This document shows, piece after piece, positions 1 through 9,921 of a stretch of DNA of 64,000 nucleotides (the stretch's first letter is position 1; the number at the start of each line of letters is the position of its first letter). Source of the stretch: Lewinellaceae bacterium (GTDB lineage Bacteria; Bacteroidota; Bacteroidia; Chitinophagales; Saprospiraceae); the NCBI GenBank assembly GCA_020636275.1, contig JACJYD010000002.1, positions 434,001-498,000 of the forward strand, in the 5' to 3' direction. The notes beneath the pieces are model-generated. The model searched no databases, had not been told where the DNA came from, and was given only the letters and a program-made list of their open reading frames with translations. A program made the translations under genes and the position numbers.

Positions 1-1755
1 TCCCTTCATGGCGTAATCCTCAAAAGGCGGCAGGTCGTTGATCGAGTAGGGTAGGGTGACGGGAAGTCTGCCCGAAGGATTGGTCGCTCCAAACAAGATA
101 TCCGCAAGGGCATTTCCGCCTTGTTCGCCGGGATACCAGACGTAAAGCAGGGCATCGGCGAGTTCGTATACCTCCCGGCAATCGAGCGCACTGCCGGCAG
201 TCAGGACGACAACGAGATTTTGAGAGCTTGCCCGGAGTTTCTTCAGGTAATCGATCTGATTTTGAGGAATATGCAGGTCCACGCGATCCCCCATGTGTTC
301 GGAGGCGATCGATTCTCCTTCTTCTCCTTCGATGAGTTGGGAAATGCCCAGGCAGGCGATAGTTACATCGGCGGAGCTGCCGCTTCCCGAGGCCCAGTCA
401 CTCGGGTTGCGGTTGGGTATATCCATCAGTGTACCCTGCTGGTAGTTGACCGCGGTGTGAGACGGTGCGTTGCCAACAATACCTTCCAGAAAGGTGACCA
501 GATTTTCACTGACCCCGTAGTAGTTTGCTAACAAGGCCTGTGCGTGGGTGGCCATCGGACCGGTTACGAAAATGCGGTTGATCTCCTTGTCGAGCGGGAG
601 GACATGGCGATCGTTTTTGAGGAGGACGAAAGACTCGGCCGCCATTTTCCGGCTGAGATTCAGATGGTCTTCCGAATGGATCTTCTCCGGACCGATGTGA
701 TCCCAGGGCGTACTGCCGGGCGGGTCGAACAAACCCAGCCGGAAGCGTGTCGGGAGCAGTTCTCGCAGATTTTGGTCCAGAGCCTCTTCCGAAGTAAACC
801 CTTGTTCAATGGCATTTTTCAATTCGGCATACGTGTCGCCGCAGTTGAGGTTGCACCCGTTGTTGATAGCCAGAGCGGCGGCTTCTTCCGGGGTTTTGAC
901 GACGTTGTGACCATGGTAAAAATCGCCGAGGGCCCAGCAGTCGGAAACAAAATACCCCTTGAAGCCCCATTTGTCCCGTAACACCTCTTTGATGAGGTAG
1001 GGGTGGGCACAGCAAGGGATGCCGTTGGTCCGGTTGTAGGCCCCCATGATCCCTTCTACTTTGGCTTCGGTGACCAGGGCTTCGAAAGCCGGCAGATAGG
1101 TTTCCCAGAGATCTTTCATGCTCACCTGGGCATCAAATTCGTGCCGCAAAGCCTCCGGTCCGCTGTGTACGGCATAGTGCTTTCCCATCCCGGCGGCTTT
1201 GATGTATTTGGGATGGTCGCCCTGTAAGCCTTTCACATAAGCTACACCCATGCGGGAGGTGAGGTAGGGGTCTTCTCCATAGGTTTCCTGCCCGCGGCCC
1301 CAACGAGGGTCGCGGAAGATGTTGATGTTGGGGGTCCAGAAGGTCAAACCCTGGTATCGGCCGCGAAGGTCTCTGGCCGAGGAGATATTGTACTTGGCGC
1401 GGGCTTCTTCCGCGATTGTTCCGGCTACCTCCTGCATGAGCTCCGGATCAAAAGAAGCCGCCATGCCGATGGCCTGCGGGAATATCGTGGCTCTGCCGTT
1501 GCGAGCCACTCCGTGCAGCGATTCATTCCACCAGTCGTAAGCAGGAATTCCCAGTCGCTCGATCGCATCCGAACTCATTCGCATCTGACTGATCTTCTCC
1601 TCCAGTGTCATTTGGGAAATGAGGTCTTCGACCCGATCCTCAATCGAAAGTGCCGGATTTTGGAAAGGGTATTGGAAAGTGGTGGTTTCCATGGGCTTGT
1701 TGCAAGCGAACAGGCCAAGGAAGAAGCCGATAGCAAGAAAATGTCTGAAATTCAT
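1..1755 (-). CDS. GH3 beta-xylosidase/beta-glucosidase lipoprotein (3' end cut by window)
   Basis: Reading leftward from the ATG at 1755, one open frame of 585 codons reaches the window edge without a stop. The N-terminus is a lipoprotein signal with lipobox LFAC (Cys18), so the enzyme is probably membrane-anchored. The GH3 N-terminal barrel is clear: ESLHGVARNG, DPRWGRGQETYGEDP, KHYAVHSGPE, and the nucleophile motif VSDCWAL with Asp272; the second (alpha/beta) domain starts near residue 330. ESLHGVARNG is more typical of xylan 1,4-beta-xylosidases than of cellobiases, so I favour xylo-oligosaccharide cleavage, although beta-glucosidase activity cannot be excluded. It follows uxuA and the GH67 gene on the same strand, which supports a xylan role. 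The missing C-terminus prevents a check for a fibronectin-III tail. Confidence 0.9.
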   Translation of the reverse strand, partial: MNFRHFLAIGFFLGLFACNKPMETTTFQYPFQNPALSIEDRVEDLISQMTLEEKISQMRMSSDAIERLGIPAYDWWNESLHGVARNGRATIFPQAIGMAASFDPELMQEVAGTIAEEARAKYNISSARDLRGRYQGLTFWTPNINIFRDPRWGRGQETYGEDPYLTSRMGVAYVKGLQGDHPKYIKAAGMGKHYAVHSGPEALRHEFDAQVSMKDLWETYLPAFEALVTEAKVEGIMGAYNRTNGIPCCAHPYLIKEVLRDKWGFKGYFVSDCWALGDFYHGHNVVKTPEEAAALAINNGCNLNCGDTYAELKNAIEQGFTSEEALDQNLRELLPTRFRLGLFDPPGSTPWDHIGPEKIHSEDHLNLSRKMAAESFVLLKNDRHVLPLDKEINRIFVTGPMATHAQALLANYYGVSENLVTFLEGIVGNAPSHTAVNYQQGTLMDIPNRNPSDWASGSGSSADVTIACLGISQLIEGEEGESIASEHMGDRVDLHIPQNQIDYLKKLRASSQNLVVVLTAGSALDCREVYELADALLYVWYPGEQGGNALADILFGATNPSGRLPVTLPYSINDLPPFEDYAMKG

Positions 1756-1848
1756 CTTATTACGTTTAATACTATATTTCAAGAACAGATTTATTAACTG
1801 ATGTTACGCACTTCGAAAAACGCTCACTTTTTCCCATTCTGCGGAACA

Positions 1849-3036
1849 TCAGTCATTAAGATCGATTTGGCTGGCTATGCCGTATTCCAGTCCGCGCAGC
1901 TCCGCCAATCCTTTCAGGCGCCCGATGGCCGAATAGCCGGGATAGGTTTGTTTACGGAGATCGTCGAGCATTTTGTGTCCGTGATCAGGCCTAAGGGGGA
2001 TGCGCCTTTTTTCCCGTTGCATCAGTTGGACGACCTCCTGCATAACGGCAAACATATCGGTGTCTCCAGCCAGGTGGTCTGCTTCGAAAAAATCCCCTTC
2101 CACCATATCGCGGATCGTGTTGCGCAGGTGCAGAAAATGAATGTGCGACCCAAAGCGCCGGAGCATTTTCGGAATGTCGTTGTCGGGCCGGGCCCCCAGA
2201 GATCCGGTGCAAAAGCAAAACCCGTTGTACAGAGAGGGCGCCGCTTTTAGTATATCGGCCAGGTCTTGTTCCGTACTGACGATACGGGGAAGTCCGAAAA
2301 CAGGGAAAGGCGGATCATCGGGGTGGATCGCCAGGCGGATCCCGGCCTGTTCGGCGCTTGGAACGACAGCTTGCAAAAACAAACCCAGGTTTTCCTTGAG
2401 CTGTTCCCTGCCGATCCCTTCGTACGATTGGATGGCCTCCAACACACCTTCCTTGGTAAAGGGCACGTCGCTCCCCGGCAGTCCCAGCATGATCATCGAG
2501 AAGAGTCGGTCTCGTCCATCTTCCGTCATTTTTTCAAAGGCAGCCCTGGCCAGTTCAATGGTTTCCATCGGGTAATCGGCCCGCGCCCCGGGCCTTTGAA
2601 GGATGAAAAGATCGAAAAGGAGGTAATGGATTTTTTTGAAAAAGAGGGTAGTGGCCCCGCTGGGAAGGCGGTAGTCCTTGTCCGTTCGGAGCCAGTCAAA
2701 AACAGGCATGAAGTTGTAAGTCACCACTTCTATCCCGGCCCGGGCCAGGTTTTCCAGGCTGAGCTTGTAGTTGTTGATATATGTTCGAAAGGCGCCGGCT
2801 TTTCGTTTGATATCGTCATGAACGGGGAGGCTTTCAACTACCTTCCAGGTCATGCCCATTTGTTCGATCATTTTCCGGCGCGATTGGATCTCGGCAGCCT
2901 CCCAGACTTCGCCGACCGGGACCTGATGTAAGGCGGTGACGACACCTTCGCAACCGGCCTGTCGAATATCACTTAGGCTGACCGGGTCGCTCGGGCCGTA
3001 CCAGCGCATCGTTTTGTATGTGAGGTATTTTTCCAT
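1849..3036 (-). CDS. uxuA: Mannonate dehydratase UxuA
   Basis: 395 aa, the normal size for UxuA. It dehydrates D-mannonate to 2-keto-3-deoxygluconate in cytoplasmic glucuronate catabolism. The start MEKYLTYKTMRWYGPSDPVSL is family-typical, and the barrel carries metal-site motifs such as AIHPDDPP, CTGSLGARPDND, HFLHLRN and RPDHGHKM. It is 93 bp upstream of the GH3 gene and separated from the GH67 gene by a short SDR remnant, all on one strand, so an operon is likely. The context fits: GH67 releases glucuronate side chains from xylan, and UxuA consumes the derived mannonate. The preceding step (fructuronate reductase) is not encoded intact here. Confidence 0.95.
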   Translation of the reverse strand: MEKYLTYKTMRWYGPSDPVSLSDIRQAGCEGVVTALHQVPVGEVWEAAEIQSRRKMIEQMGMTWKVVESLPVHDDIKRKAGAFRTYINNYKLSLENLARAGIEVVTYNFMPVFDWLRTDKDYRLPSGATTLFFKKIHYLLFDLFILQRPGARADYPMETIELARAAFEKMTEDGRDRLFSMIMLGLPGSDVPFTKEGVLEAIQSYEGIGREQLKENLGLFLQAVVPSAEQAGIRLAIHPDDPPFPVFGLPRIVSTEQDLADILKAAPSLYNGFCFCTGSLGARPDNDIPKMLRRFGSHIHFLHLRNTIRDMVEGDFFEADHLAGDTDMFAVMQEVVQLMQREKRRIPLRPDHGHKMLDDLRKQTYPGYSAIGRLKGLAELRGLEYGIASQIDLND

Positions 3037-3042
3037 AAAAGA

Positions 3043-3132
3043 TCAAAATTCGATGGCATCGCCGCCCTCTACGCTTTAAATTTCTCCCGTGATATAAGAA
3101 GCCTGCTCGGAAGCAGGGAAATCGATCGAAGC
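3043..3132 (-). pseudogene. Remnant of a short-chain dehydrogenase C-terminus (possibly a UxuB-type mannonate oxidoreductase)
   Basis: In the gap between the GH67 stop and uxuA, one minus-strand frame reads DFPASEQASYITGEI, then a TAA (3078-3076), then SVEGGDAIEF and a TGA. This matches the conserved C-terminal signature of SDR enzymes (FLASxxASYITGxxxxVDGG), with one residue of the strand replaced by a stop. Nothing upstream belongs to an SDR, because the GH67 gene occupies it, so only about 30 codons survive. An SDR between uxuA and a glucuronidase would most naturally be the mannonate/fructuronate oxidoreductase of the same pathway, but the fragment is too short to assign its substrate. 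Confidence 0.65.
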
Positions 3133-5271
3133 TCACCACTTCGGTCTGGTCCCCGGCGCATACGGGAAAATTAACATTTTGTAGTATAACAGGCTATATT
3201 TTGGAGGGGCGAGTCCCTCCGGCAGGTCCATTTTGGAAACAGACTGAAAATAGGAAATACAAGCATCGCGCCACCATCGGGCTTCTTTTTCCTGAATGGC
3301 CAGATGCATGGATACTTGCTCATACCGCTCGGTATCGATAAAGGGTTGGAGGGTGGTCCATTTCACTTTCAGCGCGCTGGCTTCCCGGGCGCCCTGATCG
3401 TATTGGAGGCAGAGTTCCGCCCAAAGCGTCCTGCCGGTGGAGAGTTCCTCTTTCCATTCCACGTGATGAAACCATAACAGGAACCGGAGGTTGGTCTTAT
3501 CTCCATACCATTCGGCGAGTTGCGGACGATATTGAGCCAGGGCCTTGCTTCCGGTTTCGGTTCGGTCAAATCCCAGGCCTTGTTCGTCGGCTTTGTGGTA
3601 ATAGGCAGAGTTCCATTCTGCCCGGGGGATCTGGTCGATCCAGGGCCCGGGGCCGTAGTGACTGCCCTCCGCCATGATATGGTGAAGACCCAGCGGGGTC
3701 ATGTACCGGACACAGGTTTCGTAAGAGGAGGCCAGCATTTCGGTAATTGGGCCGACAACCTGGGGATTGAGGCCAAAGGTTAACCGCGTCCATTCCAGAA
3801 AGATCGCTTTCGATTCGAGATAGGGGTTCCAGGCCAGGCGGGCGAAGGCATACCAGTCGGCTTGCCCGAAGATGTGACCGGTCCAGTTCCTGGCGGTTCC
3901 GATGTTGGCTACGCCGGCCATGCCGGTCAGTTGGTATCCGAAGAGGGAGCCGTCCAGAACTTTCGATACGGTGGATCCCTTTCCACGGGCGTATGTGTCG
4001 GTATTCAGCACTTCTTCCCACATACTGGCCAACCCGACCAGGTGTGTGCCCTGTCCCAGGTATTCCTTGGTGATCTGGAATTCCATCATGACCGGGGTTT
4101 TGGGCATGGCGCCGAACAGGGGGTGGATCGGCTCGCGGGGCTGAAAATCGACCGGCCCGTTTTTGACCTGTATCAGTACGTTTTCGCGGAATTGCCCATC
4201 CAGCGGCACGAATTCGTTATAAGCTTGCTTGGCACGGTCCTCCGGTTCCTTGTCGGAATACACGAAGGCCCGCCACATTACGATCCCTCCATAAGGTTTC
4301 AATGCATCGGCAAGCATATTGGCCCCGTCGACGTGGGTGCGGCCGTATTGCTGGGGTCCCGGTTGTCCTTCCGAGTTGGCTTTTACCAAAAATCCACCAA
4401 AATCGGGAATCAGCTCATAGATCTCCTTTACTTTATCGCCCCACCATTTCTGTACTTTGGGGCTTTGGGGATCGGCTGAAGGCAACCCGCCCTGGTCCAT
4501 CGGAGCGCTGAACCGGGCGGTGAGGTAAATCTTTATTCCGTAGGGCCTGAACACGGCCGCCAGAGCTGCCACTTTTTCGAGGTAATCCCTGCGAAACACC
4601 AGGGCGTTGGCATTCACATTTGTCACCACCGATCCGTTGATACCCACGGAAGCGTTTGCCCGGGCATAATCGCGGTAACGGGGATCGATGTATTCAGGCA
4701 ATTCGTGCCAGTTCCAGATGGAAAACCCCGCATATCCCCGTTCGGAAGTCCGGTCCAGGTTGTCCCAATGGTTGAGGACGCGGATCTTCATTTTTGGATT
4801 TTCGAGAAAATCCAACTGTTCCAGGGGAAGTTGTTGCTGCAGATGCCGAAGGAGGTGGAATGCCCCGTAAAGCAGGCCTCGGTCGTCTTTCGCTGCGAGG
4901 AGGATGCGCATGCCGTCGAAGCGCAGGAGATACCCTTCTTCGCCAATCCGATCGCGTTCTTCGGCGCTTAGATACGCTGCAACGACCGGGTCGCTGATCA
5001 GTCCGCCGACCACGCCCTTCCTGGTTTTGCCGGGTTCCAGGCCGACCACCTTTCCCAGGAGGCCGGATAATCCGGTCTGCAGTTCCTGTCGGGCTGTCCC
5101 GGCAACCGGGGTTTCGCCCGGCAGCCGGATAAAAGTGATCTGGCCGGAATAGGATCTTAGCAGGGTTTTATTTTCGATCCGGTCCCATCGCAACCACAAG
5201 CGGTAGCCGTCTTCGGCATGAAGAAAGAACGTGCAAAACAACAAAAACCAAAGGAGTACAAGTCGTTTCAT
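3133..5271 (-). CDS. GH67 xylan alpha-glucuronidase
   Basis: 712 aa with a signal peptide (MKRLVLLWFLLFCTFFLHA), so periplasmic or exported. GH67 enzymes remove (4-O-methyl)-glucuronic acid from the terminal xylose of xylo-oligosaccharides. The full family layout is present: an N-terminal alpha/beta domain, a catalytic barrel and a helical C-terminal domain. The three family acidic residues can be placed: the general acid at Glu301 (ANSEGQPGP), Asp375 (GPVDFQP) and Glu397 (VMMEFQITKEYLG). WNWHELPEY and the SMWEEVLNT region also fit. It heads the minus-strand glucuronate/xylan set and is divergent from the secreted GH10 xylanase, with a 247-bp gap between the starts that would hold promoters for both; a weak TATCTTTA box at 5428-5435 faces the xylanase. 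Confidence 0.95.
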   Translation of the reverse strand: MKRLVLLWFLLFCTFFLHAEDGYRLWLRWDRIENKTLLRSYSGQITFIRLPGETPVAGTARQELQTGLSGLLGKVVGLEPGKTRKGVVGGLISDPVVAAYLSAEERDRIGEEGYLLRFDGMRILLAAKDDRGLLYGAFHLLRHLQQQLPLEQLDFLENPKMKIRVLNHWDNLDRTSERGYAGFSIWNWHELPEYIDPRYRDYARANASVGINGSVVTNVNANALVFRRDYLEKVAALAAVFRPYGIKIYLTARFSAPMDQGGLPSADPQSPKVQKWWGDKVKEIYELIPDFGGFLVKANSEGQPGPQQYGRTHVDGANMLADALKPYGGIVMWRAFVYSDKEPEDRAKQAYNEFVPLDGQFRENVLIQVKNGPVDFQPREPIHPLFGAMPKTPVMMEFQITKEYLGQGTHLVGLASMWEEVLNTDTYARGKGSTVSKVLDGSLFGYQLTGMAGVANIGTARNWTGHIFGQADWYAFARLAWNPYLESKAIFLEWTRLTFGLNPQVVGPITEMLASSYETCVRYMTPLGLHHIMAEGSHYGPGPWIDQIPRAEWNSAYYHKADEQGLGFDRTETGSKALAQYRPQLAEWYGDKTNLRFLLWFHHVEWKEELSTGRTLWAELCLQYDQGAREASALKVKWTTLQPFIDTERYEQVSMHLAIQEKEARWWRDACISYFQSVSKMDLPEGLAPPKYSLLYYKMLIFPYAPGTRPKW

Positions 5272-5518
5272 TTAAGGCATAGGATTTAAATGTACGTCCA
5301 AAGTGGGTGCCTTTTGCCCGGTCAGGCAATGATCGACAAACAAAGTAAATAGATTACCTGGGCAAAAAAAGAGGCAGGGAAATTATTATTCTTCCCCGGA
5401 AACAGGACAGTGGGAGGAGTTAGATTTTATCTTTAAATTCACAGTCCTCTTGTTTGTATGCAGTGCAAGGTGCACAACCCTTTTCCGGAAGCCCTCAGCA
5501 CATAAATGTCCGATCGAC

Positions 5519-6808
5519 ATGAAAAGAAATATCCTCCTCTTCACCGCATTTATGGTGATATATCCACTTCTGGGGCAAATGCTTCCCTTGGATGGTGTTT
5601 TTAATTCGGCCAGGATTGATTCCCACCTCGGAGCCCCAAGCGGTACCGATCCGATTGCAGCGGGGAAACCCAAGTTCCTGGGCTGTGCCTATGGTCCGGC
5701 GCAGGCTTTTCAGTTTGCCGAGTACTGGAACCAGATCACAACGGAGAACGCCGGAAAATGGGGCAGTGTGGAGGCCGTGCAAGACGTCATGGACTGGGCC
5801 GCGCTGGACGATGCCTATAACCTGGCAAAAGACAATGGGTTTATTTTCAAACTGCACGTGCTCGTCTGGGGGAATCAGCAGCCTGCCTGGATCGAGGATT
5901 TGACGCCTTCCGAGCAATTGGTGCAGATCAAGGAGTGGTTTCAGGCTCTGGCTAGTCGGTACCCCGAAATCGATGTGATCGAGGTGGTCAACGAACCCCT
6001 TCACGACCCGCCCAATTCACCCGGTAGCGGAGGCGGGAACTACATTGAGGCGCTGGGTGGAACGGGTACGACCGGCTACGACTGGGTCATTCAAGCGTTT
6101 ACATTGGCGCGGGAATACTTTCCCGGTGTGCAACTTATGTTGAATGAGTACGGAATCCTAAATGACACACCAACTGCCAATGAATACAAACTTCTGATTG
6201 AACTCCTTAAAGATGAAGGACTTATTGACCAGGTCGGAGTGCAGGCCCATTATTTTACGACCAGCAATGCTACAGTCTGGCAAATCAACCATATCCTGGA
6301 TATTTTAGCAGAAACAGATTTGCCCATCTTCATTACGGAGATGGATATCCAGGGGCCTACCGATCAGGTACAGCTGGAGGAATTTCAGCGTGTATTTCCG
6401 GAATTTTGGAAGCACCCGGCAGTTAGAGGGATCACCCTTTGGGGGTTCAGGCCCGGATTATGGGTGGCGGATGCCAACCTGATCAGGCCGGATGGCACGG
6501 AACGACCGGCCTTGATCTGGTTACGGAATTTCGTGACCAATTTCGTGCTGACCACAATGGAACTCGGCAATTCGGAGGACATCCGGGTTTTCCCCAACCC
6601 GGCGGCGGAAGGTTTCTTTATCGACGGGGTTGACGTCGTGGAGCGGGTTGCACTGGTTAATATGCAGGGGCAATTGATCCAGGTGGAGAAACCCGCCTCC
6701 GTTTATTTTTCGCTTTCCCAAAATGTCGGTCCCGGCTTATATGTCGCATTGATCTTTACATCGCAAGAGATCTTTGTAAAGAAGGTGGTGGTGGAAGGGA
6801 AACAGTAG
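5519..6808 (+). CDS. GH10 endo-1,4-beta-xylanase with type IX secretion C-terminal domain
   Basis: I chose the ATG at 5519 because it gives a clean signal peptide (MKRNILLFTAFMVIYPLLGQ); an upstream frame extension adds only an unlikely leader. Residues about 25-345 form a GH10 domain: HVLVWGNQQPAW, acid/base Glu159 in EVVNEP, and nucleophile Glu274 in FITEMDI. The last ~80 residues (from about VFPNPAAEGF) are a type A T9SS sorting domain, so the enzyme is exported and probably cell-surface attached or released. It makes xylo-oligosaccharides for the GH67 and GH3 enzymes encoded next to it on the other strand. The gene is 429 codons; the sugar-catabolic genes xylB and xylA follow on the same strand after a 261-bp gap. 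Confidence 0.95.
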   Translation: MKRNILLFTAFMVIYPLLGQMLPLDGVFNSARIDSHLGAPSGTDPIAAGKPKFLGCAYGPAQAFQFAEYWNQITTENAGKWGSVEAVQDVMDWAALDDAYNLAKDNGFIFKLHVLVWGNQQPAWIEDLTPSEQLVQIKEWFQALASRYPEIDVIEVVNEPLHDPPNSPGSGGGNYIEALGGTGTTGYDWVIQAFTLAREYFPGVQLMLNEYGILNDTPTANEYKLLIELLKDEGLIDQVGVQAHYFTTSNATVWQINHILDILAETDLPIFITEMDIQGPTDQVQLEEFQRVFPEFWKHPAVRGITLWGFRPGLWVADANLIRPDGTERPALIWLRNFVTNFVLTTMELGNSEDIRVFPNPAAEGFFIDGVDVVERVALVNMQGQLIQVEKPASVYFSLSQNVGPGLYVALIFTSQEIFVKKVVVEGKQ

Positions 6809-6847
6809 GCCTTATTCCCCACCAGGAGTTCGCCTTTTTCATTGTGC

Positions 6848-6946
6848 CAGCCTTCAGGTGGTAACCCACTTAAGAGTAGTGCAGCCAGTGGCTGCGATCA
6901 AATTTCTTTTAGAATATTTAAGTACCTTGTTGCAGCCTAAAGGTGG
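6848..6946 (+). repeat. Short imperfect direct repeat in the xynGH10-xylB gap
   Basis: Two copies of CAGCCTnnAGGTGG lie at 6848-6861 and 6933-6946, 85 bp apart. Each is followed by a CCACTTAA or TTTAAGTGG block in opposite orientation. They could be regulator sites upstream of xylB or a small repeat remnant. No regulator can be assigned. Confidence 0.35.
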
Positions 6947-6991
6947 GTTTAAGTGGAATGTAAATGTCAATTATTACAAAAGGGAAATCGA

Positions 6992-7020
6992 TTGCACAGA
7001 TTTTATTGTTTTTACCTTTA
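6992..7020 (+). promoter_or_regulatory. Candidate Bacteroidota promoter for xylB-xylA
   Basis: TTG at 6992-6994, an 18-bp spacer, then TACCTTTA at 7013-7020. This matches the Bacteroidota primary-sigma form (-33 TTG, -7 TAnnTTTG) with one -7 mismatch. It lies 50 bp before the xylB ATG. Confidence 0.4.
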
Positions 7021-7069
7021 TCCTGGATACCATACCCGCAGAATACTTTAAATCCTCTGCATTATCAAT

Positions 7070-8551
7070 ATGTACCTTCTCGGATTCGACATTGGAAGTT
7101 CTTCCATTAAAGCGGCCCTTGTGCAGGCAGAAACGGGGGCGACTTTGGCGATTGCCCATTCTCCCGACACGGAAATGCCCATCGCCGCGCCCCAGCCAGG
7201 GTGGGCCGAACAAGATCCGGAAGTGTGGTGGGAACAGGCTTGCCGGGCTACCCGTAAACTCCTAAGTCAACAACAGGTCGAGCCGGGAACGATCAAGGGG
7301 ATCGGCATTGCCTATCAAATGCACGGACTGGTCCTGGTGGACCGGGACCTCAAGCCTCTCCGCCCTTCCATTATCTGGTGCGACAGCCGGGCGGTGGAGG
7401 TCGGCAACCGGGCTTTCGATGCGATCGGCCACGAAAAGTGCCTCACGGAATTGCTCAACTCGCCCGGTAATTTTACCGCGTCCAAGTTGAAATGGGTGAA
7501 AGATAACGAGCCTGAGATCTATCGCCGCATTCATAAGATCATGCTCCCCGGCGACTACATAGCCCTCCGGATGACCAACCAGGTGACGACCTCGCCCAGC
7601 GGCCTTTCGGAAGGTATTTTCTGGGATTTCTCCAAAAATGAGTTATCCGGTACCGTGCTGAATTTCTTTGGTTTTGACCGGCAACTGATCCCGGACACGG
7701 CGCCCAACCTCTCCATCCAGGGTGCCCTGACCCGGTCTGCGGCCGAAGAAATGGGCTTGTCGCCTGGCATTCCGGTGGCTTACCGGGCGGGGGATCAGCC
7801 TAACAACGCCCTGACGCTTAACGTGTTGCAACCAGGTGAGGTCGCCGCGACGGGCGGCACTTCCGGGGTGATCTATAGCGTGACGGACAAACCCGTTTTT
7901 GACTCCTTATCCCGGGTGAACAGTTTTCTCCACGTCAATCACGATGCAGGGAAACCGCGTATTGGAGTATTACTCTGCATCAATGGTGCCGGCATTCAAT
8001 ACAACTGGATGCGCCAAAATATGGGAAAAGCCGGCATCACCTACCCCCAAATGGAAGAAATGGCTTCAAGGATCCCGATCGGCTCGGAGGGTCTCCGGAT
8101 CCTGCCTTTCGGCAACGGTGCCGAACGAATGCTGAGTAACCGGGACGTGGGGGCCCAAATTCTCAACTTGCAGTTTAACCGCCATACGAATGCCCACTTT
8201 TTCCGGGCAGCGTTGGAGGGAGTCGCCTTTTCTTTCGCACATGGGGTATCCATTCTCAAAGATATGGGAATGGATATTTCCGTCATGCGGGTCGGTAACG
8301 ATAACCTGTTCCGGTCGGACATTTTCTCCCAAACTCTCTCCTCTTTGCTGGGCTGTCGCATTCAGGTCGTGGAAACAACCGGGGCTGTCGGGGCAGCCAA
8401 AGCCGCCGGCGTGGCCACAGGGATCTATTCAGGGATCGAAGAAGCCATGCATAATACGGAAGTGCTGATGACGCACGAGCCGCAACGAGATCGCCAGGCC
8501 TACACGTCCGCATTTGACAGTTGGGAAAAGGAATTGAGCAAACGATTTTGA
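7070..8551 (+). CDS. xylB: Xylulokinase
   Basis: 493 aa FGGY-family sugar kinase, a usual length for XylB, which phosphorylates D-xylulose to xylulose 5-phosphate in the cytoplasm. The N-terminal phosphate motif [14 protein letters not shown] is intact. Substrate-side motifs [13 protein letters not shown] and [10 protein letters not shown] are typical of xylulokinase, and the C-terminal lobe has [19 protein letters not shown] and [16 protein letters not shown]. The xylA ATG begins 26 bp after the stop, so the two form an operon in kinase-then-isomerase order. The neighbouring xylanase supplies the substrate. A candidate promoter lies 50 bp upstream. Confidence 0.96.
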   Translation: MYLLGFDIGSSSIKAALVQAETGATLAIAHSPDTEMPIAAPQPGWAEQDPEVWWEQACRATRKLLSQQQVEPGTIKGIGIAYQMHGLVLVDRDLKPLRPSIIWCDSRAVEVGNRAFDAIGHEKCLTELLNSPGNFTASKLKWVKDNEPEIYRRIHKIMLPGDYIALRMTNQVTTSPSGLSEGIFWDFSKNELSGTVLNFFGFDRQLIPDTAPNLSIQGALTRSAAEEMGLSPGIPVAYRAGDQPNNALTLNVLQPGEVAATGGTSGVIYSVTDKPVFDSLSRVNSFLHVNHDAGKPRIGVLLCINGAGIQYNWMRQNMGKAGITYPQMEEMASRIPIGSEGLRILPFGNGAERMLSNRDVGAQILNLQFNRHTNAHFFRAALEGVAFSFAHGVSILKDMGMDISVMRVGNDNLFRSDIFSQTLSSLLGCRIQVVETTGAVGAAKAAGVATGIYSGIEEAMHNTEVLMTHEPQRDRQAYTSAFDSWEKELSKRF

Positions 8552-8577
8552 AACAGCCTCAAATCAGTCAATTCGAT

Positions 8578-9915
8578 ATGAAAAATTCGACCGTAATTAT
8601 TGGCAAGCAGGAATATTTTCAGGGAATCGGCAGGATTCCCTTCGAAGGCCGCGAATCCGACCACCCATTCGCCTTCAAATGGTATGACGAAAACAGGGTG
8701 GTGGGCGATAAAACGATGAAGGAACACTTCCGCTTCGCAGTGGCTTACTGGCATACCTTCTGTGGAACGGGCAACGACCCCTTCGGCGCCGCCACCAAAG
8801 ATTTTCCGTGGTTGACTGCAAATGACCCCATCGAGCGGGCGAGAGACAAGATGGATGCAGCATTTGAATTCATTACCAAGATCGGAATTCCCTTTTACTG
8901 TTTTCACGACTTCGATCTGGTGGAAGAAGGGGAGAACCTGGGGGAGAGTACCCGCCGGCTGGAGATCATCACCGATTATGCCCGGGAAAAACAAACCGAA
9001 TCGGGGGTGAAGCTGCTCTGGGGTACGGCCAACCTGTTCTCCAACCCCAGGTACATGAACGGAGCAGCCACCAATCCCGACTTCGCCGTCGTATGTTATG
9101 CCGCCGCACAGGTGAAGAACGCCCTGGATGCCACGATTAAGCTTGGAGGGGAAAATTACGTGTTTTGGGGCGGCAGGGAAGGCTATATGTCCCTGCTGAA
9201 CACCGACATGAAACGCGAACTGGACCACCTGGCCCGCTTTCTGCATATGGCCAGGGATTACGCCCGTAGCCAGGGGTTCAAGGGAAATTTCTTTATCGAA
9301 CCCAAACCTATGGAGCCGAGCAAACACCAATACGACTTTGATGCGGCTACCTGCCTGAACTTCCTCCGCCAATACGACCTCATGGATGATTTCAAGCTAA
9401 ACATTGAAGTTAATCACGCCACCCTGGCTCAGCATACCTTCCAGCACGAGCTGCAAGTGGCCGCCGATGCCGGTGTGCTTGGTAGTATGGACGCTAACCG
9501 GGGCGATTATCAGAACGGGTGGGATACCGACCAGTTCCCGACCAATGTGCCGGAATTGACCGAGGCCATGCTGGTCTTCCTCGAAGCCGGTGGATTGAAG
9601 GGCGGCGGCATTAATTTTGACGCCAAGACCCGGCGCAACTCCACCGACCTGGCGGATATTTTCTACGCTCATATTGGCGGTATGGACGCCTTTGCCCGGG
9701 CGCTCCTGGCTGCAGATGCCATTCTGAAAAATTCGAGTTACAAGGCATGGAGGGAACAACGTTATGCCTCTTTTGACGCGGGGAGCGGGAAGGATTTTGA
9801 AAACGGAAAACTGAGTTTGACAGACCTGGCAAAATTGGCCGCCGGAAGCGGCGAGCCGGAAAAGCGCAGCGGCCGGCAAGAGTTGTTCGAGAATATCCTC
9901 AATCAATATGTTTAA
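8578..9915 (+). CDS. xylA: Xylose isomerase
   Basis: 445 aa from the ATG at 8578, the class II xylose isomerase length; a longer frame from 8521 would overlap xylB and adds residues absent from the family. It converts D-xylose to D-xylulose using divalent metals. Visible family motifs include [15 protein letters not shown], the catalytic-His motif [38 protein letters not shown] with the metal-binding Glu, [18 protein letters not shown] and GSMDANRGD. It is the second gene of the xylB-xylA operon and is followed after 6 bp by a perfect long inverted repeat that probably terminates the transcript. No xylose transporter or XylR-type regulator is encoded in this window. Confidence 0.97.
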   Translation: MKNSTVIIGKQEYFQGIGRIPFEGRESDHPFAFKWYDENRVVGDKTMKEHFRFAVAYWHTFCGTGNDPFGAATKDFPWLTANDPIERARDKMDAAFEFITKIGIPFYCFHDFDLVEEGENLGESTRRLEIITDYAREKQTESGVKLLWGTANLFSNPRYMNGAATNPDFAVVCYAAAQVKNALDATIKLGGENYVFWGGREGYMSLLNTDMKRELDHLARFLHMARDYARSQGFKGNFFIEPKPMEPSKHQYDFDAATCLNFLRQYDLMDDFKLNIEVNHATLAQHTFQHELQVAADAGVLGSMDANRGDYQNGWDTDQFPTNVPELTEAMLVFLEAGGLKGGGINFDAKTRRNSTDLADIFYAHIGGMDAFARALLAADAILKNSSYKAWREQRYASFDAGSGKDFENGKLSLTDLAKLAAGSGEPEKRSGRQELFENILNQYV

Positions 9916-9921
9916 GTAATG

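Noticed and set aside
6809..7069. Possible RNA gene or riboswitch upstream of xylB
   Set aside because: Only a short direct repeat and a promoter candidate are visible; no stable multi-stem fold or known aptamer pattern was found by eye.
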